Source: Fusobacterium ulcerans
GTDB lineage: Bacteria; Fusobacteriota; Fusobacteriia; Fusobacteriales; Fusobacteriaceae
Direction: 5' to 3'
Length of the DNA stretch: 64,000 nucleotides
Assembly: GCF_003019675.1 (NCBI RefSeq)
Contig: NZ_CP028105.1
Location: 3,178,282 to 3,242,281 of the forward strand
Shown: positions 50,237-59,482 of the stretch, piece by piece
Numbering within the stretch: the first letter of the stretch is position 1
How the letters are laid out: the number at the start of each line of letters is the position of its first letter
Notes under the pieces: model-generated
What the model was told of the DNA's origin: nothing
Database searches by the model: none
Seen by the model: the letters and a program-made list of their open reading frames with translations, nothing else
Position numbers and translations under genes: made by a program

Positions 50237-50578
50237 ATGGCTACTATTTTTACAAAAATAATAAATAGAGAAATTCCAGCAACTATTGTCTATGAAACAG
50301 ATAATGTTCTAGCTTTCAAAGATATCAATCCTGCTGCACCTATACATATTTTGGTAGTACCTAAAAAAGAAATTCCTACAGTAAATGATATAACTCCTGA
50401 AGATAGAGAGATAATAGGAGATATGTATCTGGCTATTGGCAAGATAGCTAAAGACTTAGGAATAGCAGAGGAAGGTTACAGAGTTATAACTAACTGTAAC
50501 GAATATGGTGGTCAGGAAGTATTCCATCTTCACTTCCATCTTCTTGGAGGAAAAAAATTAGGTCCTCTAGTTTCATAA
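50237..50578 (+). CDS. HIT family nucleotide-binding protein (HinT-like)
   Basis: The 113-residue protein has the histidine triad HLHFHLLGG near its end, and the early FTKIINREIPATIVYETDNVLAFKDINPAAPIHILVVPKK typical of the HinT branch. Such proteins hydrolyse purine nucleoside phosphoramidates and related mononucleotides. AGGAGATG precedes the ATG. A terminator follows. Confidence 0.93.
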   Translation: MATIFTKIINREIPATIVYETDNVLAFKDINPAAPIHILVVPKKEIPTVNDITPEDREIIGDMYLAIGKIAKDLGIAEEGYRVITNCNEYGGQEVFHLHFHLLGGKKLGPLVS

Positions 50579-50600
50579 ATATTAATTTTAAATACATTAA

Positions 50601-50632
50601 GGTTGTTTCCATTTGTGAAACAGCCTTTTTAT
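50601..50632 (+). terminator. Rho-independent terminator
   Basis: GGTTGTTTC (50601-50609) pairs with GAAACAGCC (50617-50625) with one wobble, followed by T. Confidence 0.8.
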
Positions 50633-50749
50633 TTTTAACTTTTTTGGAAAAAAACGTATCATTTATATAAAATTTTATTTTTATTTTTCATATAAATAAC
50701 ATTATGGTTTTTATTTGATATATTTTCTATAAAATTTCCACTTTAGCAA

Positions 50750-50797
50750 TTGACTTTATATATATTTTGTAGTAGTATTATACAAAAGAATTGTATA
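50750..50797 (+). promoter_or_regulatory. Promoter and inverted-repeat operator of the AbgT operon
   Basis: TTGACT (50750-50755), 17 bases, TAGTAT (50773-50778). An inverted repeat, TATACAA (50779-50785) with TTGTATA (50791-50797), directly follows the -10. The string TTGTATACAA (50791-50800) is itself a perfect palindrome like GntR-family sites. Confidence 0.5.
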
Positions 50798-50831
50798 CAA
50801 TGCAATTTATTCTACAAAAGGGGGAAGTTTT

Positions 50832-52433
50832 ATGGCAACAACTGTAAAAAAAACTGGCATTGCTGCTAAGTGCATTAAATTTATTGAGAGGGCTGGTAAC
50901 AAATTACCTCATCCTTTTATACTATTTGGAATCTTTATCTTATTTACTCTTTTAGTTTCTTTTGTTTTATCTAAACTAGGTTTTGAAGCTACTTATCTCG
51001 ATGAAGGTAAAAAAGTCGGAGACGCTGCTAAAATGGTCACTGTAAAGGTAGTAAATCTCCTTACTTTTGATAACATGAGAAAACTTATTGTTAATCTTCC
51101 AGATACTTATGTTAGATTTCCATCTTTAAAAATAGTATTAATTGTTATGATGGCAATCGGAGTAGTTGAAGAGACTGGATTCTTTAATGTACTTATGAGA
51201 AAATATCTGCTGAAAGCTCCTAAAAGTCTTATTACAGCTGTTCTTATCTTTGTATGTGTAAACTCAAATATAATGTCAGGGGCTGGAGTAATTCTTGCCT
51301 TCACTATTGGAGGAGTACTTTATGCTTCTATAGGAAGAAATCCTAAACTAGGTATCATTCTTGGATTTGCTGCTTGCAGTGGAGGATATACTTCAAATAT
51401 ACTTATCTCTGGTACTGATGCTCTTCTTGCTGGAATTACAGAACAGGCTGCTTCAAGTGTTGGAGTAAATATTACTGTTACACCTCTCTGTAATTATTAT
51501 TTCATGGCTGTGTCTACAATTTTTCTAACTCTGTCACTTACATGGGTAACAGAAAAATTCATGGTAAAAATAACTGGTGGTGAAAATTTTGGTTTAGGTG
51601 ACACTGAAGCTCTTGACCAATACAAGCTGACTGAAGATGAAGAAAAAGGGTTAAAATATTCATTTTATGGATTCCTGTTTTTCGCAGTGATAATGGCTGC
51701 TCTTACTCTTCCGCCAAATGCTTTCTTTAAAAATGCCAATGGAGCTTTTCTTCCTAATTCTCCATTACTTTCTTCTCTTGTACCAATAATCTTTTTCCTG
51801 TTTGTTTCAGTTGGAATAGGATTTGGAATAGGAGTTAAAAAAATAACATCATCAAGAGATGTACCTAAATATCTTCAAAAAGGAGTTGCTAAAGCAGTTC
51901 CATTACTGGTTACAATTCTAAGTTCATCTCTATTCATTGAACTTCTAAATAAAAGCAACATCTTTAAAATTATGGCTATAAAAGGTTCTTTTGTACTAAA
52001 AAATGCAAATGTTGGACCTCTGCCTTTACTTATACTGGTAGCTCTTATTACTGCCTTTATAAATCCTTTCATGGTATCTGGTTCTACTAAATGGGTTCTT
52101 CTTTCTCCTATGATAGTTCCAATGCTGGCATTTTTAAATATTTCTCCTGCTTTTGCACAGCTTGCATTCAGAATAGGGGATTCAGCTACTAATATAATTT
52201 CACCTTTGAGATCTGACATTCCTGTTATTTTGGGATTGATGGCTCAATATGATGAAGAGAGAAGAAAAAGAGGAATTGTAGTTTCAAAGGAAGAAGAGGC
52301 AGGATTTGGTACAATTTTCTCCCTTACACTTCCATATTCAATAGTTATCTTTGTTACACTGGTTGGATTAATGATAATCTGGTATTTCTTAGGTCTTCCT
52401 ATTGGACCTGGAGAATATCTATTTATAAAATAA
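50832..52433 (+). CDS. AbgT family transporter 1
   Basis: The 533-residue membrane protein has about ten helices and belongs to the AbgT (p-aminobenzoyl-glutamate) family. Signatures are ERAGNKLPHPFILFGIFILF, GVVEETGFFNVLMRKYLLKAP, SGGYTSNILISGTDALLAGITEQAA and the C-terminal FINPFMVSGSTKWVLLSPMIVPML. Known members import p-aminobenzoyl-glutamate or export sulfonamides. The next gene encodes an amidohydrolase, and a second AbgT and an M20 peptidase follow, which points to import and hydrolysis of an amide. Confidence 0.92.
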   Translation: MATTVKKTGIAAKCIKFIERAGNKLPHPFILFGIFILFTLLVSFVLSKLGFEATYLDEGKKVGDAAKMVTVKVVNLLTFDNMRKLIVNLPDTYVRFPSLKIVLIVMMAIGVVEETGFFNVLMRKYLLKAPKSLITAVLIFVCVNSNIMSGAGVILAFTIGGVLYASIGRNPKLGIILGFAACSGGYTSNILISGTDALLAGITEQAASSVGVNITVTPLCNYYFMAVSTIFLTLSLTWVTEKFMVKITGGENFGLGDTEALDQYKLTEDEEKGLKYSFYGFLFFAVIMAALTLPPNAFFKNANGAFLPNSPLLSSLVPIIFFLFVSVGIGFGIGVKKITSSRDVPKYLQKGVAKAVPLLVTILSSSLFIELLNKSNIFKIMAIKGSFVLKNANVGPLPLLILVALITAFINPFMVSGSTKWVLLSPMIVPMLAFLNISPAFAQLAFRIGDSATNIISPLRSDIPVILGLMAQYDEERRKRGIVVSKEEEAGFGTIFSLTLPYSIVIFVTLVGLMIIWYFLGLPIGPGEYLFIK

Positions 52434-52458
52434 AAATTAAATCAAATGGAGGAATAAA

Positions 52459-53619
52459 ATGGAAACTAATGGAATCTTATTAATTAAAAATGCAACTATC
52501 TTAGACGTAGAAGAAAAAAGAGAAGTAGAAGCTGATATTTTAGTAAAGGATGGAAAAATAGCTGCAATAGAAACAACTATTGATGTTCCTGCTGATAAAG
52601 TTATTGATGCTGGTAAAAGATATGTAACTTCTGGATTAGTAGACTGCCATACACATTTAGGATTAAAAGGAGACAGCCAAGGTTTTGAAGGTATCGACCA
52701 CAATGAGAAAAATGATCCTGTTACTCCTCAAATGAGAGGTCTAGATGGAATAAATCCTCTTGATGTAACTGTCAACGAAGCTCTTGCTCATGGTGTAACT
52801 ACTGTTGGAAGTGGTCCCGGTTCTACAAATGTATTCGGTGGAACTTTTGCATGTATCAAAACATATGGAGAATGCGTTGATGATATGCTTTTAAGTGAAT
52901 CTGTAGCTATGAAGTCTGCCTTTGGAGAGAATGTAAAAAGAACATATAACGATAAAAAGAAAACTCCAATGACAAGAATGGGAATTGCTGCTTTATTCAG
53001 AGAATATATTTTTAAAGCAAAAGAATATTTAAGAGATAAAGAAAGCGGAAAGAATCCTAAATTTGATATGAAGCTGGAAGCTCTTATTCCAGTAATTAAA
53101 AAAGAAATTCCTGTAAAAGCTCACGTTCACAGAGCTGATGATATTATGACAGCTGTAAGACTTGCTAAGGAATTAGATTTGGATATGACTCTTGATCACT
53201 GTACTTGTGCTAAAGATGTATTTAATTCTCTTATGAAAGTTGACTATCCAATGATAATGGGTCCTTCACTTGGACACAGAGGAAAAATTGAATTACAAGG
53301 AAAAGGATTTGAATCAGTAGCTTTATTCAGCAATGCTGGAAAGAAAGTAGCTATCACTACTGATGCTCCTGTAGTTCCATTACAATACCTAAATGTTTGT
53401 GCTGGGCTTGCAGTGAGAGCTGGGATGGAAAAATGGGAAGCATTAAGAGCAATATCTCTATACCCTGCTTCATTTATGAAGCAAGATCATAGAGTTGGAA
53501 GTATTAAAGTCGGAAAAGATGCTGATATAGTTGTATGGAGCGACTATCCTCTATCTAATTTTGCTCTTCCTACTCATGTAGTAGTTAATGGTGATGTTGT
53601 AGAAGGAACAGATAAATAA
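52459..53619 (+). CDS. Metal-dependent amidohydrolase
   Basis: The 386-residue enzyme of the amidohydrolase superfamily has the metal pair VDCHTHLG (HxH) near residue 60, the HVHR and LDHCTCA histidines, and the late Asp in AITTDAPVVP. The ends (LLIKNATILDVEEKREVEADILVKDGKIAAIET and KVGKDADIVVWSDYPL) are typical of imidazolonepropionase- or cytosine-deaminase-like enzymes. Its gene starts 25 bases after the AbgT stop after GGAGGAATAAA. It would hydrolyse an amide or cyclic amide brought in by the transporter. Confidence 0.88.
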   Translation: METNGILLIKNATILDVEEKREVEADILVKDGKIAAIETTIDVPADKVIDAGKRYVTSGLVDCHTHLGLKGDSQGFEGIDHNEKNDPVTPQMRGLDGINPLDVTVNEALAHGVTTVGSGPGSTNVFGGTFACIKTYGECVDDMLLSESVAMKSAFGENVKRTYNDKKKTPMTRMGIAALFREYIFKAKEYLRDKESGKNPKFDMKLEALIPVIKKEIPVKAHVHRADDIMTAVRLAKELDLDMTLDHCTCAKDVFNSLMKVDYPMIMGPSLGHRGKIELQGKGFESVALFSNAGKKVAITTDAPVVPLQYLNVCAGLAVRAGMEKWEALRAISLYPASFMKQDHRVGSIKVGKDADIVVWSDYPLSNFALPTHVVVNGDVVEGTDK

Positions 53620-53630
53620 TTTTATTGATA

Positions 53631-53678
53631 AGAGAGTGCAGGAAGTTAAATTAAATTTTCTGTCACTCTCTTTATTTT
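53631..53678 (+). terminator. Rho-independent terminator
   Basis: AGAGAGTG (53631-53638) pairs with CACTCTCT (53664-53671), with further pairing inside, followed by T. Confidence 0.75.
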
Positions 53679-53796
53679 TTCTTTTTAATTAATTTTATCA
53701 AATTTAATCACTCTCTATTCTGCTGAATTTTTGTCTCCATATATATTCAATGAATAAAATTGTAAATTTTTTATATATAGTTTTAATATAAAAAAG

Positions 53797-53824
53797 TTGC
53801 TTTTTTTAAAATAAGATATATAAT
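53797..53824 (+). promoter_or_regulatory. Predicted promoter of the second AbgT operon
   Basis: TTGCTT (53797-53802), 16 bases, TATAAT (53819-53824). It lies 72 bases before the start of the second AbgT gene. Confidence 0.4.
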
Positions 53825-53895
53825 AAGATATCATATCGATGTCTGAAAAGGCGTCTGAAAATATTGAAACGCTTTTATATAAGGGAGGTTTTATT

Positions 53896-55413
53896 ATGGC
53901 AGATGTAAATGCAAAAAAACATGGTTTTCTGGATTGGGTAGAGAGAGTGGGAAACAAAATACCTCATCCATTTATTCTTTTCTGTTGTCTGGCTGCTGCT
54001 ATTGTTATTATTTCAGCAGTATGTACAATATTTAAGATACAGGTAGTTGACCCTGTTACTAGCAAGGTAGTAGTAGCAAAAAGTCTATTATCAGCAGAAG
54101 GAATAAACTTTATGCTTCAAAGCATGGTTAAGAACTTTACTGGGTTCTCTCCATTAGGTCTTGTACTGGTTATGACACTTGGTATTGGACTGGCTGAACA
54201 TGTTGGACTTGTTTCATCTTTCATGAGAAACAGTATCCTTACATTAAAAGATTATCCTAGAATAATAACTTTCATGATAATGATAATTGGTATATGCGGA
54301 AACTTAGCTTCTGATGCTGCTATCGTTGTTATCCCGGTTATATCAGCTTTTATTTTCCTTTCTTTAGGAAAACATCCTCTGGCAGGTATTGCAGTAGGTT
54401 ATGCTGCCACTACAGCAGGATTTAGCGCTAACCTTTTAGTTGCTGGTACAGATGCACTTTTAGCAGGTATCACTACAGAAGCTGTTAAGATAGTAAATCC
54501 TAATTTTCAAGTTTCAGTAGTATGTAACTGGTACTTTATGGCTGTTTCTACTTTCCTTCTTGCAATAGTAGGTACTATTGTCACAGAAAGAATAATTGAA
54601 CCAAGACTTGGAAAATATACTGGTAAAAAAATAATAACTCAAGAAGAAGTTTCACCTTTAGAGAAAAGAGCATTGAGAAACTCTGGAATAGCTACTGCTA
54701 TTTATTTAATCATTCTATTTGTAGCAGTTTTCCCTCAAAATAGTTTTCTTAGAAATGCAAAAACTGGTTCTTTACTGGATTCTCCACTTTTAAAAGCTAT
54801 CATTCCTATACTTTTAATACTTTTCCTAGTAGCTGGTATCACTTATGGTATCACTATGGGAAAAATCAAAGTAGCTGGAGATGTTCCTAAATATATGACT
54901 ATTGCAATGAGAGATATGTCTTCATATATCGTACTGGTATTTATCATTGGGCAATTCGTTGCATACTTCAACTGGAGTAAACTTGGATATATACTTGCTG
55001 TTAATGGAGCTGAAATGCTTACTTCAATGAACTTGAAAGGAATTCCTCTTTTCATAATGTTTATTCTATTAACTGCATTTATCAACCTATTCATAGGAAG
55101 TGGATCTGCAAAATGGGCTTTACTTGCTCCTATATTTGTTCCTATGTTCTATATGCTTGGATATGCTCCATCTCTTACTCAAATGCTTTATAGAATAGGA
55201 GATTCAACTACTAACATAATCTCTCCTCTATTCCCATATATGCCTATCATTTTAGGATTAGCTCAGGAATATGATGAGGAATATGGAATGGGTACTGTTA
55301 TCTCTACAATGATTCCATATACAGTAGCAATGCTTATTATGTGGATAATCATGGCTATTATCTGGATATCTTTAGGTATTCCTTTAGGACCAGGAGAAGT
55401 ACTTTATCTTTAA
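53896..55413 (+). CDS. AbgT family transporter 2
   Basis: The 505-residue protein is a paralogue of the first transporter: RVGNKIPHPFILFCCLAAAIV, GLAEHVGLVSSFMRNSIL, AGFSANLLVAGTDALLAGITTEA and SGSAKWALLAPIFVPMF. AAGGGAGG lies before the ATG at 53896, whereas the longer frame from 53839 lacks a ribosome site. It has its own promoter and is followed by the M20 peptidase gene. The pair of transporters with different hydrolases may handle two related substrates. Confidence 0.9.
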   Translation: MADVNAKKHGFLDWVERVGNKIPHPFILFCCLAAAIVIISAVCTIFKIQVVDPVTSKVVVAKSLLSAEGINFMLQSMVKNFTGFSPLGLVLVMTLGIGLAEHVGLVSSFMRNSILTLKDYPRIITFMIMIIGICGNLASDAAIVVIPVISAFIFLSLGKHPLAGIAVGYAATTAGFSANLLVAGTDALLAGITTEAVKIVNPNFQVSVVCNWYFMAVSTFLLAIVGTIVTERIIEPRLGKYTGKKIITQEEVSPLEKRALRNSGIATAIYLIILFVAVFPQNSFLRNAKTGSLLDSPLLKAIIPILLILFLVAGITYGITMGKIKVAGDVPKYMTIAMRDMSSYIVLVFIIGQFVAYFNWSKLGYILAVNGAEMLTSMNLKGIPLFIMFILLTAFINLFIGSGSAKWALLAPIFVPMFYMLGYAPSLTQMLYRIGDSTTNIISPLFPYMPIILGLAQEYDEEYGMGTVISTMIPYTVAMLIMWIIMAIIWISLGIPLGPGEVLYL

Positions 55414-55451
55414 TTAATTCAACAAAAAATTTTTGATTGGAGGCTCATTAC

Positions 55452-56645
55452 ATGAAATTTTCTGATATAGAAAATGTAATAGATAAACATATAGATGAAA
55501 TAATAGCTTTTAGAAGAGATCTTCATGAACATCCTGAACTTGGCGGAAATGAAGTCAGAACTTCTGCTAAAGTTACTGAACAATTAAAAAAGCTACCTGT
55601 AAAGATAAGAGAAAATGTGGGAGGACATGGAGTAATAGCTGACCTTACAGGAAGTGAAGAAGGAAAAACTATTTTATTGAGAGGAGATATGGATGCTCTT
55701 CCTATCAATGAAATTAATAATCTTTCGTTTTCTTCAAAAGTTCCAGATACAATGCACGCCTGTGGACATGACATGCATACTTCTATAGTTCTTGGTACTG
55801 CAATTGTGCTGAGTGAACTAAAAGATAAAATAAAAGGAAACGTAAAATTCATGTTTCAGCCTAATGAAGAGTCTGCTCCTATAGGTGGTTCAAGAGCTAT
55901 GATGGCTGATGGACTTTTAGAAAATCCTAAGGTCGATGAAGCTTTTGCTCTTCATGTATTTGGAAACCCTACTGGTACTGTTGCTTTCAGACCTGGTGTG
56001 GCAAATTCCAGATCAGACAGAATAACTATAGAAATCAAAGGAAAAAGCAGTCATGGTTCTCTCCCAGGAGAAGGAAGAGACGCCATAGTTACAGCTGCAA
56101 ATATCATTTCTTCAATACAGACAATTATCAGTAGAAATATGGGACCTGGTGAAAATGCTGTGGTTACCATTGGAAAAATAACTGGTGGAAGCAGATACAA
56201 TGTTGTTTCTGATCATGTAAAATTAGAAGGTACAGTAAGAACTTTTGATACTGGTACTGCTGATCTTATAAAAAAGAGGCTTAACAAGATAGTTACAGAT
56301 ATATCTGAGGCTTATGAGTGTACAGGAATATTAGATTATCAAGATGGATATGATTTTATGTTTAATGATTTAGCTCTTTCTGAAGAAGTTATAAAGTCAT
56401 TAAATCCTCTATTAGGAAAAGATAATATCATCATTCAGCCCAATCCTTTACCAGCTGGAGAAGATTTCTCATTTGTAACTAAAAAAGTTCCTTCTGTTTT
56501 CCTATGGCTTGGAACAGAGACTGATTTTAACAAAGGAAAATGTATTCTTCACAATCCTGAATTTATGGCTGATGAAAATTCAATAAAGATAGGAATAAAA
56601 GTTTTATGCAAACTTGTATTAGATAGATTGAACTCTTTGGAATAA
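55452..56645 (+). CDS. M20 family amidohydrolase/peptidase (AbgB/hippurate hydrolase-like)
   Basis: The 397-residue zinc enzyme has IAFRRDLHEHPELGGNEVRTS, the metal-binding HACGHDMHTS, EESAPIGGSRAMMADGLL, and GEDFSFVTKKVPSVFLWLG near the end. It includes the dimerisation domain KGKSSHGSLPGEGRDAIVTAANI. Members hydrolyse N-acyl amino acids, hippurate or p-aminobenzoyl-glutamate. The ATG at 55452 has GGAGGCTC before it. It is 38 bases after the AbgT gene. It would cut the amide that the transporter imports. Confidence 0.92.
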   Translation: MKFSDIENVIDKHIDEIIAFRRDLHEHPELGGNEVRTSAKVTEQLKKLPVKIRENVGGHGVIADLTGSEEGKTILLRGDMDALPINEINNLSFSSKVPDTMHACGHDMHTSIVLGTAIVLSELKDKIKGNVKFMFQPNEESAPIGGSRAMMADGLLENPKVDEAFALHVFGNPTGTVAFRPGVANSRSDRITIEIKGKSSHGSLPGEGRDAIVTAANIISSIQTIISRNMGPGENAVVTIGKITGGSRYNVVSDHVKLEGTVRTFDTGTADLIKKRLNKIVTDISEAYECTGILDYQDGYDFMFNDLALSEEVIKSLNPLLGKDNIIIQPNPLPAGEDFSFVTKKVPSVFLWLGTETDFNKGKCILHNPEFMADENSIKIGIKVLCKLVLDRLNSLE

Positions 56646-56662
56646 GTGATACCTATAAAAAG

Positions 56663-56698
56663 AAAAGGACTATCCTGTTATGGCAGATAGTCCTTTTT
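56663..56698 (+). terminator. Bidirectional terminator
   Basis: AAAAGGACTATC (56663-56674) pairs perfectly with GATAGTCCTTTT (56686-56697). It ends the M20 gene and may also serve the leftward HU-like pair. Confidence 0.85.
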
Positions 56699-56708
56699 GA
56701 TATTTTGG

Positions 56709-56975
56709 CTATTTTATTTTTTTAGATGCTCTGAATTTTATTATTTTCTTGGGATAAATCGTCATCAGCTCTCTTGTTACAGGATTAGATACTTTTCTCG
56801 GCTGTCTTGTGAGTATTTCAAATGTTCCTATTTTTGGAAATTTCACCTTGCCATCTATAACTATAGCTTCTTTCAATGTTTCAAAAAATTCTTCTATTTC
56901 CTCTTTTGCCTTATTTTGTGAAATAGGGCATAAACTCAATTTAATATATAGTTTTGTCAGTTCTCTCTTATTCAT
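56709..56975 (-). CDS. HU/IHF-like DNA-binding protein, B-type, second pair
   Basis: The 88-residue protein is close to the B-type protein at 1.08 kb, sharing MNKRE at the start, KIGTFEILTRQPRKVSNPVTRELMTIYPKKIIKFRASKKIK at the end and an alpha-helical first half. It starts at the ATG whose AATAAG overlaps the A-type gene's stop. The pair closes the leftward gene run 63.8-56.7 kb. There is no autotransporter immediately beside this copy. The strong similarity to the 1.08-kb copy suggests recent duplication. Confidence 0.8.
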   Translation of the reverse strand: MNKRELTKLYIKLSLCPISQNKAKEEIEEFFETLKEAIVIDGKVKFPKIGTFEILTRQPRKVSNPVTRELMTIYPKKIIKFRASKKIK

Positions 56976-57258
56976 CTGTATCACCATTAGCTATTTCTAT
57001 GAAACTTTTTCCTGCTCTGAATTTTATTGATTCCTTAGGTTTAATATACTGTGCTTTTTCCCATGTTGGAACTAATACTTTTCTAACTTTCATCTCTCTT
57101 TTTTCAAATGCTCCCCAGTTTTTGAATATTACTTTTTTATCTTCTTCCAGTGCTTTCAGCAATACATTCCAGAATAAATCTATCTTTTCTTTTACAACCT
57201 TAAGATTTTTACTATTATTTCTTTTCTTATAGAATCTTAAAAACTCTCCCTCTGTCAT
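56968..57258 (-). CDS. HU/IHF-like DNA-binding protein, A-type, second pair
   Basis: The 96-residue protein matches the A-type at 1.34 kb: FLRFYKKRNN at the start, ILKALEEDKKVIFKNWGAFEKREMKVRKVLVPT in the middle, IKFRAGKSF near the end and the acidic tail NGDTDE. AAGGAG precedes its ATG, and the unknown exported protein ends 13 bases upstream, so it belongs to the same run. It would pair with the B-type gene just after it. Confidence 0.78.
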   Translation of the reverse strand: MTEGEFLRFYKKRNNSKNLKVVKEKIDLFWNVLLKALEEDKKVIFKNWGAFEKREMKVRKVLVPTWEKAQYIKPKESIKFRAGKSFIEIANGDTDE

Positions 57259-57271
57259 AATTTTCTCCTTG

Positions 57272-57808
57272 TTATTTATATTTATACCCTATTTCTTCAA
57301 AGAATTCCTTAGGTCTCTCACTCCAAAAATATTCACTAAAAATTACTGTATTATCTACTCTCCAAATAGTTCCAAGAGTTCCATTGTTTCCTACTTGATC
57401 ATAATATTGAGTATTTCCAAACACCTTACTTTTATTATCCCATTGAAATATATAAGTTCCTCTAGGCATTGTTTCAGGTGCTGAATAGATACTTTTTAAA
57501 AGAAAGAAAAAATCATATGCTTGATCATCATTTTCAAATAAAAAATACCATATATATGTCTTTACTTTATCTTTGGTATAAGTTTCACTAGTTTTTATAG
57601 CAATAAGTGAGTCTTTTTGACCATGAAATATATCTTCAACTTCTGATCTTAATTTTTTATAGTCATCTACACTATAACCAAGTTTTTCTGCTGCTATTCT
57701 AAATTCTTGTGGAGATAATGAAGTATTTTGAGGGACAATCTTACTTATAAAAAAAGATAATCCTCCTAAAATTATTCCAGCTATAAAAATCAGTATAATT
57801 TTTTTCAT
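57272..57808 (-). CDS. Anchored or exported protein of unknown function
   Basis: The 178-residue protein begins with a signal anchor (KKIILIFIAGIILGGLSFFI) and carries a periplasmic region with AAEKLGYSVDDYKKL, then YFLFENDDQAYDFFFLL and an aromatic-rich end with TYIFQWDNKSKVFG and VIFSEYFWSERP. The family is not recognised. AAGGAGAG lies before the ATG. It sits between a small membrane protein gene and the second HU-like pair. Confidence 0.6.
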   Translation of the reverse strand: MKKIILIFIAGIILGGLSFFISKIVPQNTSLSPQEFRIAAEKLGYSVDDYKKLRSEVEDIFHGQKDSLIAIKTSETYTKDKVKTYIWYFLFENDDQAYDFFFLLKSIYSAPETMPRGTYIFQWDNKSKVFGNTQYYDQVGNNGTLGTIWRVDNTVIFSEYFWSERPKEFFEEIGYKYK

Positions 57809-57880
57809 AAATCTCTCCTTAAAGCATAATTTTATTTTTTTACTGCTGTTAGATTTTACCTTACTTTTAATCTATCATTT

Positions 57881-58153
57881 TTATCCATTAGTAATAGCCA
57901 TTCCTAAAACAAACATCATAATCAAGAAATAAATAACAATAAATATAAAACCTATTATTACACCTACAAGAGCTCCTATTCCCAATGATTTTGCTGTTTT
58001 AGGTTTTTCATCTCTCCATACTAGCCATAATATAAAGCCTACTATTGGAATAAAAAAACCTAAAAATCCCCATGCAAATCCACCTCTATCTAAATTTACT
58101 GGTGGTTTATTTTCAACTGATTCAATATTTTTACCTTCTTTCAACTCTTCCAT
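57881..58153 (-). CDS. Small two-helix membrane protein
   Basis: The 90-residue product has an acidic N-terminus (MEELKEGKNIESVENKP) and two membrane helices (GFAWGFLGFFIPIVGFILWLVW and GIGALVGVIIGFIFIVIYFLIMMFVLGM) separated by a charged turn. It resembles DUF-type two-helix inner-membrane proteins. TGGAGGAAGA precedes the ATG, 26 bases after the MscS stop. Function unknown. Confidence 0.65.
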   Translation of the reverse strand: MEELKEGKNIESVENKPPVNLDRGGFAWGFLGFFIPIVGFILWLVWRDEKPKTAKSLGIGALVGVIIGFIFIVIYFLIMMFVLGMAITNG

Positions 58154-58179
58154 TCTTCCTCCAAATTTATACCAATATA

Positions 58180-59010
58180 CTATTTTGCTTTGTTGTAGAT
58201 ATCTATTTTTTGATAAGGAATCTCTATTCTTTCTCTTTCAAAATATTTTGCTACCTTTTCTGTTAAAGAAAAATATACTTCCCAATAATTTTCTTTTTTT
58301 GTCCATACTCTATATACATAATCTAATGAACTTGAATTGTGTTTGTTCATTCTTATTGTATATCCTTTGTCATGAAGAATATTAGAGTTTTCTTCAGCTA
58401 TTTCAGTCAGTATTTTTTTTATTTTTTCCTCTTGGGTTCCATATGCTACTGATACTGTTAGATCTACTCTTCTTTCATCATTTCTTGATATATTTATTAT
58501 TGCTGCATTTGCAAGTTGGCTATTAGGTATTATTATTCTTGAATTATCAAGAGTGGTAAGAATCGTATATAGAATATGAATGCTCTCTACTGTTCCTTCT
58601 CCTGAATTACTTTTTATATATTCTCCTTTTAAAAAAGGTTTAAAAAACAGTATTAAGACTCCTCCAGCAAGATTTGATAAACTTCCTTGCAATGCTAATC
58701 CAACTGCTAACCCTGCTGTTCCTAATAATGTTATTAAGGAAGTAGCTTTTACCCCTAAACCGCCTATTACCAAAAAGAAAAATCCTATATATATTATCGT
58801 TTTAGTCAAAGAGAGAATAAAAGATGATAAGAGTTCATCCACATGACTTTTTTCCATTAATAGTTTTAATGCCTGGATAATTATATTAACAACATGTTTC
58901 ATTATAATTATTAAGAAAATTATCCATATTATTCTTAAAATTGTTCCTGGAAGTACTCTAATTAGATCTTCTCCCCATTTTTTCATTAAATTTTCTATAT
59001 TACTCTGCAT
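58180..59010 (-). CDS. MscS-type mechanosensitive channel, second copy
   Basis: The 276-residue protein has three N-terminal helices, the pore helix GTAGLAVGLALQGSLSNLAGGVLILFFKPF and the beta domain EYIKSNSGEGTVESIHILYTILTTLDNSRIIIPNSQLANAAIIN. It differs from the channel at 44.1-45.0 kb in its first helices and in its C-terminal domain. Its presence inside the HU-autotransporter run, between small membrane proteins, suggests an envelope-stress gene set. AAGGTAT precedes the ATG. Confidence 0.92.
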   Translation of the reverse strand: MQSNIENLMKKWGEDLIRVLPGTILRIIWIIFLIIIMKHVVNIIIQALKLLMEKSHVDELLSSFILSLTKTIIYIGFFFLVIGGLGVKATSLITLLGTAGLAVGLALQGSLSNLAGGVLILFFKPFLKGEYIKSNSGEGTVESIHILYTILTTLDNSRIIIPNSQLANAAIINISRNDERRVDLTVSVAYGTQEEKIKKILTEIAEENSNILHDKGYTIRMNKHNSSSLDYVYRVWTKKENYWEVYFSLTEKVAKYFERERIEIPYQKIDIYNKAK

Positions 59011-59028
59011 ATTATCTGATACCTTCTT

Positions 59029-59433
59029 TTATTTATTTCCTATTTTTATTTTAATTTTTTCTGGGTGGCTCGAATCATCTAAGATAACTTCTACTCTATC
59101 CATTTTAGGAGTTATTTGAGATACTACCTGATACAAGTAAGTTTTTTTATTATATCCAGTATAGCCTAATAAAATAGTTCCTGTTTTCTTAGTATCTATT
59201 TTATGTTTATATTTAGACTCTCTTTTTATCTCTCCTACTTCTATTATTTCATTATCATTTGCATATATTATTTTTACATTATTAATTCTTGATGTTGTTT
59301 TATTATTTATTGCAAGTACAGATTTTTCAAAATATCTTTCTTTTAATGTTGTTACTCCTAAAATTACCAAACATATTGCTACAAATATTAATCCAAATCC
59401 TAAACTTCCTTTACTTTTCTTAATTTTTATCAT
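59029..59433 (-). CDS. Anchored protein of unknown function
   Basis: The 134-residue protein has a short basic start, one membrane helix (GFGLIFVAICLVILGVTTL) and a periplasmic beta-rich part with NNVKIIYANDNEIIEVGEIKRE and LLGYTGYNKKTYLYQVVS. No family is recognised. Its frame stops 19 bases before the MscS start on the same strand. AGGGAGA precedes the ATG. Confidence 0.6.
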   Translation of the reverse strand: MIKIKKSKGSLGFGLIFVAICLVILGVTTLKERYFEKSVLAINNKTTSRINNVKIIYANDNEIIEVGEIKRESKYKHKIDTKKTGTILLGYTGYNKKTYLYQVVSQITPKMDRVEVILDDSSHPEKIKIKIGNK

Positions 59434-59482
59434 TTTTCAATTCTCCCTACAAGTTATTTCTGATTATTTATCTGTTTTAAAT

